A DNA stretch of 5,572 nt from an uncultured Comamonadaceae bacterium (GTDB lineage: Bacteria > Pseudomonadota > Gammaproteobacteria > Burkholderiales > Burkholderiaceae): positions 1 through 5,572 of the forward strand of contig CAMLSD010000185.1 in the NCBI GenBank assembly GCA_946482595.1, given 5' to 3'. Each line of letters starts with the position of its first letter. The first letter of the stretch is position 1. The position numbers were made by a program, and so were the translations under genes. The notes beneath the pieces are model-generated. The model ran no database searches. It worked only from the letters and a program-made list of their open reading frames with translations, and was not told the DNA's origin. Below, one piece after another: positions 1 to 5,309 of this stretch.

Positions 1-1080
1 TTCTACGTGTTCTTCGAGGCCACGCTGATCCCGATGTACATCATCATCGGCATCTGGGGCGGCCCGCGGCGCGTGTATGCGGCGTTCAAGTTCTTCCTGT
101 ACACGCTGCTCGGTTCGCTGCTGATGCTGGTGGCGCTGGTCTACCTGTACTACAAGTCGGGTGGCAGCTTCGACATCCTCACCTGGCACAAGCTGCCGCT
201 GGGCATCGACGCGCAGAAACTCCTGTTCGGCGCCTTCTTCATGGCGTTTGCGGTCAAGGTGCCGATGTGGCCGGTACACACCTGGCTGCCCGACGCACAC
301 GTCGAGGCACCCACGGGCGGCTCGGTGGTGCTGGCCGCCATCATGCTGAAGCTCGGCGCCTACGGTTTCCTGCGCTTCTCGCTGCCCATCGTGCCGGACG
401 CCAGCCGCGAGCTGGGCTGGTTCATCGTGGCGCTGTCCCTCGTCGCGGTGCTCTACATCGGCCTGGTCGCGCTGGTCCAGCAGGACATGAAGAAGCTCGT
501 CGCGTATTCATCGATCGCCCACATGGGTTTCGTGACGCTCGGCTTTTTCATGTTCAATGAACTGGCGGTGTCGGGGGCGATCGTGCAGATGATCTCGCAC
601 GGTTTCGTCTCGGGCGCGATGTTCCTGTGCATCGGTGTGCTCTACGACCGTGTGCATTCGCGCGAGATCTCGTCCTACGGCGGTGTCGTGAACACCATGC
701 CCAAGTTCGCGGCATTCGCGCTGTTCTTCGCGATGGCCAACTGCGGCCTGCCGGGGACCGGTGGTTTTGTCGGCGAATGGATGGTGATCCTGGGGGCCGT
801 GAAGGTGAACTTCTGGATCGGCGCGCTGGCGGCCACGACACTCGTGTTCGGTGCGGCCTACACACTGTGGATGTTCAAGCGGGTCTATTTCGGTGATGTC
901 GCCAACGACGACGTGCGTGCGCTCACCGACATCAATTCGCGCGAATACCTGATGCTGGCCCTGCTGGCGATCGCGGTGCTGTGGATGGGCCTGTATCCCA
1001 AGCCCTTCACCGACGTGATGCACCACTCGGTCATCGACCTGCTCAAGCATGTCGCGCAGACCAAGCTCTCGGCCAGTTGA
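1..1080 (+). CDS. nuoM: NADH-quinone oxidoreductase subunit M (NuoM), 5' truncated by the window edge
   Basis: Antiporter-like, proton-pumping membrane subunit of respiratory complex I. The reading frame is open from base 1, giving 359 residues to the TGA at 1078-1080. The missing start lies outside the window, about 138 residues upstream by E. coli numbering. Family motifs are clear: FFEATLIPMY at the left edge, AFAVKVPMWPVHTWLPDAH, QQDMKKLVAYSSIAHMGF and PGTGGFVGEW. In partial numbering, E6, K86, K117 and E259 fit the E. coli NuoM functional residues E144, K234, K265 and E407. The K86-K117 spacing of 31 matches exactly, and a 10-residue shorter loop before K86 explains the remaining offset. 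Many hydrophobic helices follow one another, as expected. nuoN follows after 20 bases, so this is the distal part of a nuo operon. All key residues are intact and nothing looks damaged. The GTG at base 7 is only an internal valine codon, not a start. Confidence 0.97.
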   Translation, partial: FYVFFEATLIPMYIIIGIWGGPRRVYAAFKFFLYTLLGSLLMLVALVYLYYKSGGSFDILTWHKLPLGIDAQKLLFGAFFMAFAVKVPMWPVHTWLPDAHVEAPTGGSVVLAAIMLKLGAYGFLRFSLPIVPDASRELGWFIVALSLVAVLYIGLVALVQQDMKKLVAYSSIAHMGFVTLGFFMFNELAVSGAIVQMISHGFVSGAMFLCIGVLYDRVHSREISSYGGVVNTMPKFAAFALFFAMANCGLPGTGGFVGEWMVILGAVKVNFWIGALAATTLVFGAAYTLWMFKRVYFGDVANDDVRALTDINSREYLMLALLAIAVLWMGLYPKPFTDVMHHSVIDLLKHVAQTKLSAS

Positions 1081-1100
1081 ACTGACAAGGCGATACCCCG

Positions 1101-2597
1101 ATGAATGACTTGAACTGGATCGCCGTCTATCCGGAGATCACGCTGCTGGCGCTGGCCTGCGCCATTGCCCTGATCGACGTGTTCCTGACGGACCCGAAGC
1201 GCACCACGACCTACGTGCTCACCCTGGCGGGGCTGGGCGTGGTGGGTGCCATGCAGCTGGCCTACTTCATGGGCTACTACCTCGATGGCAAGACCATCTA
1301 CGGCATGCAGCGCATGGTGGTCAATGACCCGATGGGCAACCTGCTGGAGTTCTTTGCCACGGTGGCGACCTTCGTGTCCCTGGTCTACGCCCGCGGCTAT
1401 GCGTCGTCGCGCGACATGATGCGCGGCGGTGAGCTCTTCACGCTGAGCCTGTTTGCCCTGCTGGGCATCATGGTGATGATCTCGGGCAACAACTTCCTGG
1501 TCATCTACCTCGGCCTGGAGCTGATGTCGCTGTCGCTGTATGCCCTGGCCGCGCTGCGTCGCGACCATGTGGGTGCCACCGAAGCTGCCATGAAGTACTT
1601 CGTGCTGGGGGCGCTGGCCAGCGGCTTCCTGCTGTACGGCATGTCGATGATGTACGGCGCCACCGGATCGCTCGATCTGGGCGAGGTCTTTGCCGCGATC
1701 AACACCGGCCAGATCAATGAGCAGGTGCTGGTGTTCGGTGTGGTGTTCGTGGTGGCGGGTCTTGCCTTCAAGCTGGGTGCCGCACCCTTCCACATGTGGG
1801 TGCCTGACGTGTACCAGGGCGCCCCCACCGCCATCACGCTGCTGATCGCCGGTGCGCCCAAGATCGCGGCCTTTGCCATCTGCATCCGGCTGCTGGTCGA
1901 GGGCATGTTCGGCCTGGCGCCCGACTGGCAGCAGATGCTGATCGTGCTGTCGGTTGTCTCGATGATCGTCGGCAACCTGGCGGCCATCGCGCAGAGCAAC
2001 CTCAAGCGCATGCTGGCCTACTCGACCATCTCGCAGATGGGCTTCATGCTGCTGGGCCTGGCCTGCGGTGTGGTCAGCGGCAACACGCTGTCAGCCGGCA
2101 ATGCCTACAGCTCGGCCATGTTCTACGTGGTGACCTACGTGCTCACCACGCTGGGCAGCTTCGGCGTGATCATGCTGCTGGCCCGTGAAGGCTTCGAGGC
2201 CGAGGAGATTGCCGACCTCAAGGGCCTGAACCAGCGCAGCCCCTGGTATGCCGCGGTGATGGCCATCTCGATGTTCTCGCTGGCCGGCATTCCGCCGACG
2301 GTCGGCTTCTACGCCAAGCTGTCGGTGCTGCAGGCACTGGTGTCGACCAACGTCGAGCTCTACATCTGGCTGGCCGTGTTTGCAGTGATGCTGTCGCTGG
2401 TCGGGGCGTTCTACTACCTGCGCATCGTCAAGGTCATGTACTTCGACGAGGCCACCGACACCCAGCCCATCGCCAGTTCGATGGACGCGCGCGCCGTGCT
2501 GTCAGCCAATGGCCTGGCGGTGCTGTTGTTCGGTGTGCTGCCGGGCGGCCTGATGGCCATGTGCGCCCAGGCCGTGGCCAAGGCGCTGGCGGGTTGA
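1101..2597 (+). CDS. nuoN: NADH-quinone oxidoreductase subunit N (NuoN)
   Basis: Second antiporter-like subunit in this window and usually the last gene of the bacterial nuo operon. The 498-residue product is close to the normal family length. It is hydrophobic throughout and has the diagnostic stretches LGLELMSLSLYALAAL, GLAFKLGAAPFHMWVPDVYQGAP, SNLKRMLAYSTISQMGF and LAGIPPTVGFYAKL. E140, K224, K254 and K406 line up with E. coli NuoN E133, K217, K247 and K395; the 30-residue gap between the two middle lysines is identical. These form the proton channel, so the subunit should be active. The ATG at 1101 is chosen because the N-terminus (MNDLNWIAVYPEI) matches the family and a weak purine-rich site, ACAAGG at 1085-1090, sits 10 bases upstream. 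It is co-transcribed with nuoM (20-base gap) and nearly touches the DUF2818 gene downstream. Confidence 0.98.
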   Translation: MNDLNWIAVYPEITLLALACAIALIDVFLTDPKRTTTYVLTLAGLGVVGAMQLAYFMGYYLDGKTIYGMQRMVVNDPMGNLLEFFATVATFVSLVYARGYASSRDMMRGGELFTLSLFALLGIMVMISGNNFLVIYLGLELMSLSLYALAALRRDHVGATEAAMKYFVLGALASGFLLYGMSMMYGATGSLDLGEVFAAINTGQINEQVLVFGVVFVVAGLAFKLGAAPFHMWVPDVYQGAPTAITLLIAGAPKIAAFAICIRLLVEGMFGLAPDWQQMLIVLSVVSMIVGNLAAIAQSNLKRMLAYSTISQMGFMLLGLACGVVSGNTLSAGNAYSSAMFYVVTYVLTTLGSFGVIMLLAREGFEAEEIADLKGLNQRSPWYAAVMAISMFSLAGIPPTVGFYAKLSVLQALVSTNVELYIWLAVFAVMLSLVGAFYYLRIVKVMYFDEATDTQPIASSMDARAVLSANGLAVLLFGVLPGGLMAMCAQAVAKALAG

Positions 2598-2600
2598 TCG

Positions 2601-2903
2601 GTGGATCAGACAGCGTCGGTCTGGCTGGTGCTGCTGGCGGCTGCTGTGGCAGCCAACCTGCCATTCGTCAATGAGCGGCTGTTTGTGGTCGGACCGGCCC
2701 GTGCTCCCAAGCACCTGGGCTGGCGCCTGCTGGAACTGCTGCTGCTGTTCGGGCTGGTCTTGCTGATCGGGTTTGCGCTCGAGGCGCGGGTGGGCCAGCG
2801 CCAGCCCCAGGGCTGGGAGTTCTATGCCGTGGCGCTGTCGCTGTTCTTCACGTTGGCGTTCCCGGGTTTCGTGTGGCGTTACCTGCGACGCCAACGCGGC
2901 TGA
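2601..2903 (+). CDS. DUF2818 family small inner-membrane protein, linked to nuoN
   Basis: 100-residue protein recognised as DUF2818, a family with no established function that I know from betaproteobacteria next to nuoN. Three hydrophobic segments are visible at about residues 5-24, 42-62 and 73-95. Family-typical pieces are VWLVLLAAAVAANLPFVNER at the start, LEARVGQRQPQGWEFYA in the middle and FPGFVWRYL near the basic C-terminus (LRRQRG). The GTG start at 2601 is chosen because the family alignment begins there; there is no in-frame ATG earlier. It lies 3 bases past the nuoN stop, with a weak GGCGGG site at 2588-2593 inside the nuoN end, so translation probably depends on ribosomes finishing nuoN. 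The position suggests an accessory or assembly role in complex I, which is inference only. The family call is firm; the function is unknown. Confidence 0.9.
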   Translation: MDQTASVWLVLLAAAVAANLPFVNERLFVVGPARAPKHLGWRLLELLLLFGLVLLIGFALEARVGQRQPQGWEFYAVALSLFFTLAFPGFVWRYLRRQRG

Positions 2904-2905
2904 GC

Positions 2906-2935
2906 GACCGGCTCCGGCCAGCCCCTGCGCCGGTC
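2906..2935 (+). terminator. Stem-loop after DUF2818, possible end of the nuo transcript
   Basis: GACCGGC at 2906-2912 is an exact inverted match of GCCGGTC at 2929-2935, giving a 7-bp G/C-rich stem with a 16-base loop that begins 2 bases after the DUF2818 stop. There is no run of T after it, so it is not a classical intrinsic terminator. It could be a 3'-end stabilising hairpin or chance in GC-rich DNA. Confidence 0.35.
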
Positions 2936-2947
2936 CGGGATTGATCC

Positions 2948-2964
2948 GACCCCCGGTCGGGGTC
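2948..2964 (+). terminator. Second short stem-loop between DUF2818 and DUF1178
   Basis: GACCCC at 2948-2953 pairs with GGGGTC at 2959-2964, a perfect 6-bp stem with a 5-base loop (CGGTC). It lies 12 bases after the first hairpin and 13 bases before the -10-like box of DUF1178. No T-tract follows. It may help end nuo transcription, or, since it occupies the spacer/-35 area of the DUF1178 promoter, it may be an operator-like palindrome. Neither role can be decided from the sequence. Confidence 0.3.
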
Positions 2965-2977
2965 ACCTCGCACCCGC

Positions 2978-2983
2978 CATAAT
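2978..2983 (+). promoter_or_regulatory. -10-like box (CATAAT) directly before DUF1178
   Basis: CATAAT matches the sigma-70 -10 consensus at 5 of 6 positions and stands out in otherwise G/C-rich DNA. Only 6 bases separate it from the ATG at 2990, so a transcript started here would begin at or next to the start codon. No Shine-Dalgarno sequence is visible upstream of the ATG. No good -35 box is present at the usual 16-18 base spacing. The best reading is a promoter giving a leaderless mRNA. Confidence 0.5.
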
Positions 2984-2989
2984 CCTGCC

Positions 2990-3454
2990 ATGAAGGTGCT
3001 CAACCTCCAGTGCCGCCACGCGCATGGCTTCGAAGGCTGGTTTGCCTCCGAGGAGGATTTCCAGTCGCAGCTGCAGCGTGGGCTGGTCGAATGTCCGGTC
3101 TGCGGCGACACGGCCGTCCAGAAGCTGCCTTCGGCGCCGCGGCTGAATCTCTCGGGTGCGCGCGAGGCGCCGGCCCAGGCCGTGGCGCCTGCCGAAGGCA
3201 CCGTGGCCGCCGGCGTACCGGCCAGTGCCGAACTCCAGGCACTGTGGATGCAGGCCGTGCAGCATGTGCTCAAACACACTGAAGATGTGGGGGAGCGCTT
3301 TGCCGAAGAAGCCCGACGCATCCACTATGGTGAGGCCGACGCCCGCGGCATACGCGGCCAGGCGACCCGTGAAGACACCCTCGCGCTGATCGAGGAGGGT
3401 GTCGAGGTGATGGCCCTGCCGCTGCCCGCAGGGCTCAAGGGCCCGGTGCAGTAG
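2990..3454 (+). CDS. DUF1178 family protein with likely zinc-binding CxxC
   Basis: 154-residue soluble protein recognised as DUF1178, whose function is not established. The N-terminal block (residues 1-53) is typical: MKVLNLQC, HGFEGWFASEEDF, GLVECPVCGD and PSAPRLNL. C8, H12, C35 and C38 are arranged like a small zinc-ribbon metal site, which is inferred. Residues 54-80 form an Ala/Pro/Gly-rich linker, probably flexible. The C-terminal block (81-145) has the conserved VGERFAEEARRIHYGEA, ARGIRGQAT and EEGVEVMALPLP. The ATG at 2990 is fixed by the family N-terminus MKVL. There is no signal peptide or membrane segment, so it should be cytoplasmic. It is on the same strand as the nuo genes but separated by 86 bases with hairpins and its own -10-like box, so it is probably a separate unit. 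It converges with the FAD dehydrogenase gene. Confidence 0.92.
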   Translation: MKVLNLQCRHAHGFEGWFASEEDFQSQLQRGLVECPVCGDTAVQKLPSAPRLNLSGAREAPAQAVAPAEGTVAAGVPASAELQALWMQAVQHVLKHTEDVGERFAEEARRIHYGEADARGIRGQATREDTLALIEEGVEVMALPLPAGLKGPVQ

Positions 3455-3456
3455 TC

Positions 3457-3487
3457 GCGTTCGGCCCTGAGCCCGCGGCGCGAACGC
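3457..3487. terminator. Hairpin between converging genes, likely bidirectional terminator
   Basis: GCGTTCG at 3457-3463 is the exact inverted match of CGAACGC at 3481-3487. After a one-base bulge (G3480) the stem can extend by GCC (3464-3466) with GGC (3477-3479), leaving a 10-base loop. It fills most of the 40-base gap between the DUF1178 stop (3454) and the stop of the minus-strand dehydrogenase (3495). That position is where a shared terminator is expected. No T-tract is present on either side, so termination strength is uncertain. Confidence 0.5.
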
Positions 3488-3494
3488 ACAGGAA

Positions 3495-4901
3495 TCAGAG
3501 CATGCGTCCCGGGTTGAGCCGCCCCTGCGGATCGAGCGCCGCCTTGATCGAGCGCATCAGCTTCAGGGCCACCGGCGACTTGCGCCGAACCAGTTCGTCC
3601 CGCTTCAGTGCACCGATGCCGTGTTCGGCAGAAATCGAGCCTCCGAACCGCATCACTGCGTCATAGACGATCGCATTGACTGCCTTTTCATGCGACGCCA
3701 GGAACTCGGCGGCGGCCACTCCTTCGGGCGCCTGCACGTTGTAGTGCAGATTGCCGTCACCCAGGTGGCCGAAGTTCACCAGTCGCACCCCGGTGAAGGC
3801 CTGCTTCAGGGTGGCGTCGGTGTGATCGACGAACTCCGGAATGCGCGACACCGGCACCGAGATGTCGTGCTTGATGTTCAGGCCTTCTTCGGCCTGGGCC
3901 AGCGGAATGGACTCGCGCAGGTGCCACAGCGCGTGGGACTGCTCCAGGCTTTCGGCGATGACCGCATCGGTCACGATGCCCAGCTCAAAGGCCGATTCGA
4001 GCAGCGATTCGAACAACTGGCGCGCGTGGGATTCGGATTCGGTGTCGGACTGCTCCAGCAGCACAGCCCACGGTGACGGGCTGGCCCAGGGCTGACGCAA
4101 CTGCGGGAAGTGACGCGCCACGAGGGTGAGGCAGAATTCGCTCATCACCTCGAAACCGGTGAGGCCGGCGCCCAGGCGTGCCTGGGCCGACTGCAGCAGC
4201 TTCACCGCGTCGGCCAGCGACGGCACGGCCGCCAGCGCCGTCATTCGCGCGGCCGGGCGCGGGTGCAGCTTGAGCGTGGCGCCGGTGATGATGCCCAGCG
4301 TGCCCTCGCTGCCGATGAACAGGTCGCGCAGGTCGTAGCCGGTGTTGTCCTTGCGCAGGCCGCTCAGGCCGTCCCAGATCTCGCCATCGGCCGTGACAAC
4401 CTCCAGCCCGAGACACAGCTCGCGCGCATTGCCGTAGCGCAGCACCTGGGTGCCCCCGGCGTTCGTCGCCAGGTTGCCGCCGATGGTGCAACTGCCTTCG
4501 GCGGCCAGGCTGAGCGGGAACAGCAGGCCATGCGATGCGGCGGTTTCCTGCAATGACTGCAGGATGCAGCCGGCGTCGACGGTCATCGTGAGGTTGGCCT
4601 GATCGAGCGAGCGCACGCGCTGCATGCGCTGCAGGCTCAGCACCACCTGCGTGCCGCTGTCGTCGGGCACCGAGGCACCCACCAGGCCGGTGTTGCCACC
4701 CTGGGGCACGATGCTCGCCCCGTGCGCGCCGCACAGCTTCACCACGCTGGCCACCTCGGCGGCCGACGCCGGGCGCACCACGGCCAGGGCCCGGCCGCGG
4801 TAGCGACGCCGCCAGTCGAGTTCGTAGGCGCTGAGATCGCCGTCGTGGAGGACGTGGCTGGGGCCGAGGGCTTCGGCCAGGGCGTGGAGGAGGGCGCTCA
4901 T
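3495..4901 (-). CDS. FAD-dependent D-2-hydroxyacid dehydrogenase (GlcD / D2HGDH-like)
   Basis: 468-residue soluble flavoenzyme of the FAD-binding PCMH-type, GlcD-like family, at normal length (about 460-480). It should oxidise a D-2-hydroxyacid such as D-2-hydroxyglutarate, D-lactate or glycolate; the exact substrate is not readable. The N-terminal FAD domain shows VPQGGNTGLVG (65-75), IGGNLATNAGG (140-150) and a block from K184 to T206 containing IGSEGTLGI. The C-terminal domain has FGHLGDGNLHYNV (377-389) and ISAEHGIGALK (423-433). R329, K344, H379, H386, N388, E426 and H427 match, as I recall them, human D2HGDH substrate and metal residues R386, K401, H434, H441, N443, E475 and H476; human T390 corresponds to P333 here. 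The start at 4901 fits the family; the frame extends 100 residues further, but that part reads against DUF2069. The ATG overlaps the DUF2069 stop (ATGA) and lacks a clear Shine-Dalgarno site, so translation is probably coupled. No signal peptide. Confidence 0.93.
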   Translation of the reverse strand: MSALLHALAEALGPSHVLHDGDLSAYELDWRRRYRGRALAVVRPASAAEVASVVKLCGAHGASIVPQGGNTGLVGASVPDDSGTQVVLSLQRMQRVRSLDQANLTMTVDAGCILQSLQETAASHGLLFPLSLAAEGSCTIGGNLATNAGGTQVLRYGNARELCLGLEVVTADGEIWDGLSGLRKDNTGYDLRDLFIGSEGTLGIITGATLKLHPRPAARMTALAAVPSLADAVKLLQSAQARLGAGLTGFEVMSEFCLTLVARHFPQLRQPWASPSPWAVLLEQSDTESESHARQLFESLLESAFELGIVTDAVIAESLEQSHALWHLRESIPLAQAEEGLNIKHDISVPVSRIPEFVDHTDATLKQAFTGVRLVNFGHLGDGNLHYNVQAPEGVAAAEFLASHEKAVNAIVYDAVMRFGGSISAEHGIGALKRDELVRRKSPVALKLMRSIKAALDPQGRLNPGRML

Positions 4902-5290
4902 GGGGTCTGCGGTGAAGGGGTTGCGGAGCGTGCCGCGGCCTGCTTCAGCCGCCAGCGCACATGCAGCGCGCACGCGGTGAACAGCACCAGGCACAGGATG
5001 ACCTCGAGCAGGGCGTACCAGGCGCTGGGTGCGCGGTCGCTCGTGGCCCGGACCACCCCCTCGGTGAAGTAGACCCACACCAGCAGGCTGACCCAGCGGT
5101 AGGTGTACATGCGGTTCTTGAGGATGCCGGCCACCGGAATGGTCAGCGGCAGCACCTTCAGCACCAGCCACGAGCCGCCCGGGCGCAGCGGCGCGAGCCA
5201 CAATTCCCAGGCCAGGCCCAGCACGATCAGCCCGAGCAGGCTGCCCAGTGCCAACGCACGGGTCCAGTCGACAACAGTCCAGCGATTCAT
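4898..5290 (-). CDS. DUF2069 family membrane protein
   Basis: 130-residue integral membrane protein recognised as DUF2069, with no known function. Four hydrophobic segments lie at about residues 11-32, 40-57, 65-82 and 91-110. Family-typical text includes LAWELWLAPLRPGGSW, YTYRWVSLLVWVYFTEG and the loop VRATSDR. The C-terminal tail (112-130) is basic and then Ser/Thr/Pro-rich. The start at 5290 (MNRWTVVDW) is preferred; in-frame ATGs at 5299 and 5302 would add only 3 or 4 residues. Any longer start would run antisense into the divergent YihY gene, so I reject it. No Shine-Dalgarno site is visible; TATGAT sits 7 bases upstream of the chosen ATG, suggesting a leaderless mRNA. Its TGA (4900-4898) overlaps the ATG of the FAD dehydrogenase, so the two form an operon. 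Confidence 0.88.
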   Translation of the reverse strand: MNRWTVVDWTRALALGSLLGLIVLGLAWELWLAPLRPGGSWLVLKVLPLTIPVAGILKNRMYTYRWVSLLVWVYFTEGVVRATSDRAPSAWYALLEVILCLVLFTACALHVRWRLKQAAARSATPSPQTP

Positions 5291-5296
5291 CGATGG

Positions 5297-5303
5297 CATC
5301 ATA
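5297..5303. promoter_or_regulatory. Overlapping divergent -10-like boxes for DUF2069 and YihY
   Basis: Only 19 bases separate the two divergent start codons (5290 on minus, 5310 on plus). On the minus strand, TATGAT (5303-5298) matches the -10 consensus at 5 of 6 positions and is 7 bases before the DUF2069 ATG. On the plus strand, CATCAT (5297-5302) matches at 4 of 6 and is 7 bases before the YihY ATG. The two boxes share the same base pairs. Any -35 contacts would lie inside the coding region of the opposite gene. A TCGACA at 5268-5273 resembles a -35 but is 23 bases from CATCAT, too far. Confidence 0.42.
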
Positions 5304-5309
5304 CCGGCC

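Noticed and set aside
508..1050. Minus-strand open frame of 180 codons inside nuoM
   Set aside because: It is a shadow of the nuoM reading frame, with His/Arg/Glu-rich low-complexity composition and no start signals.
885..1793. Long minus-strand open frame of 302 codons across the nuoM/nuoN junction
   Set aside because: It is antisense to two clear complex I genes, its product is rich in His, Gln and Arg with no recognisable domain, and such frames are expected opposite GC-rich coding DNA.
2941..2946. TTGATC as a -35 box for the DUF1178 promoter
   Set aside because: It is 31 bases from the CATAAT box, far beyond the 16-18 base spacing that sigma-70 promoters need.
3621..4076. Plus-strand open frame of 151 codons opposite the FAD dehydrogenase
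   Set aside because: It is antisense to the conserved C-terminal domain, and the product has no recognisable domain or plausible start region.
3985..4734. Alternative minus-strand frame of 249 codons inside the FAD dehydrogenase
   Set aside because: It has an Arg/Ala/Gly-rich composition typical of a shifted frame of a GC-rich gene; the dehydrogenase frame here carries all the family motifs.
4902..5201. 100-residue N-terminal extension of the FAD dehydrogenase
   Set aside because: It reads through the DUF2069 coding region in another frame, its composition is Arg/Gly/Ala-rich, and the family N-terminus fits the ATG at 4901.
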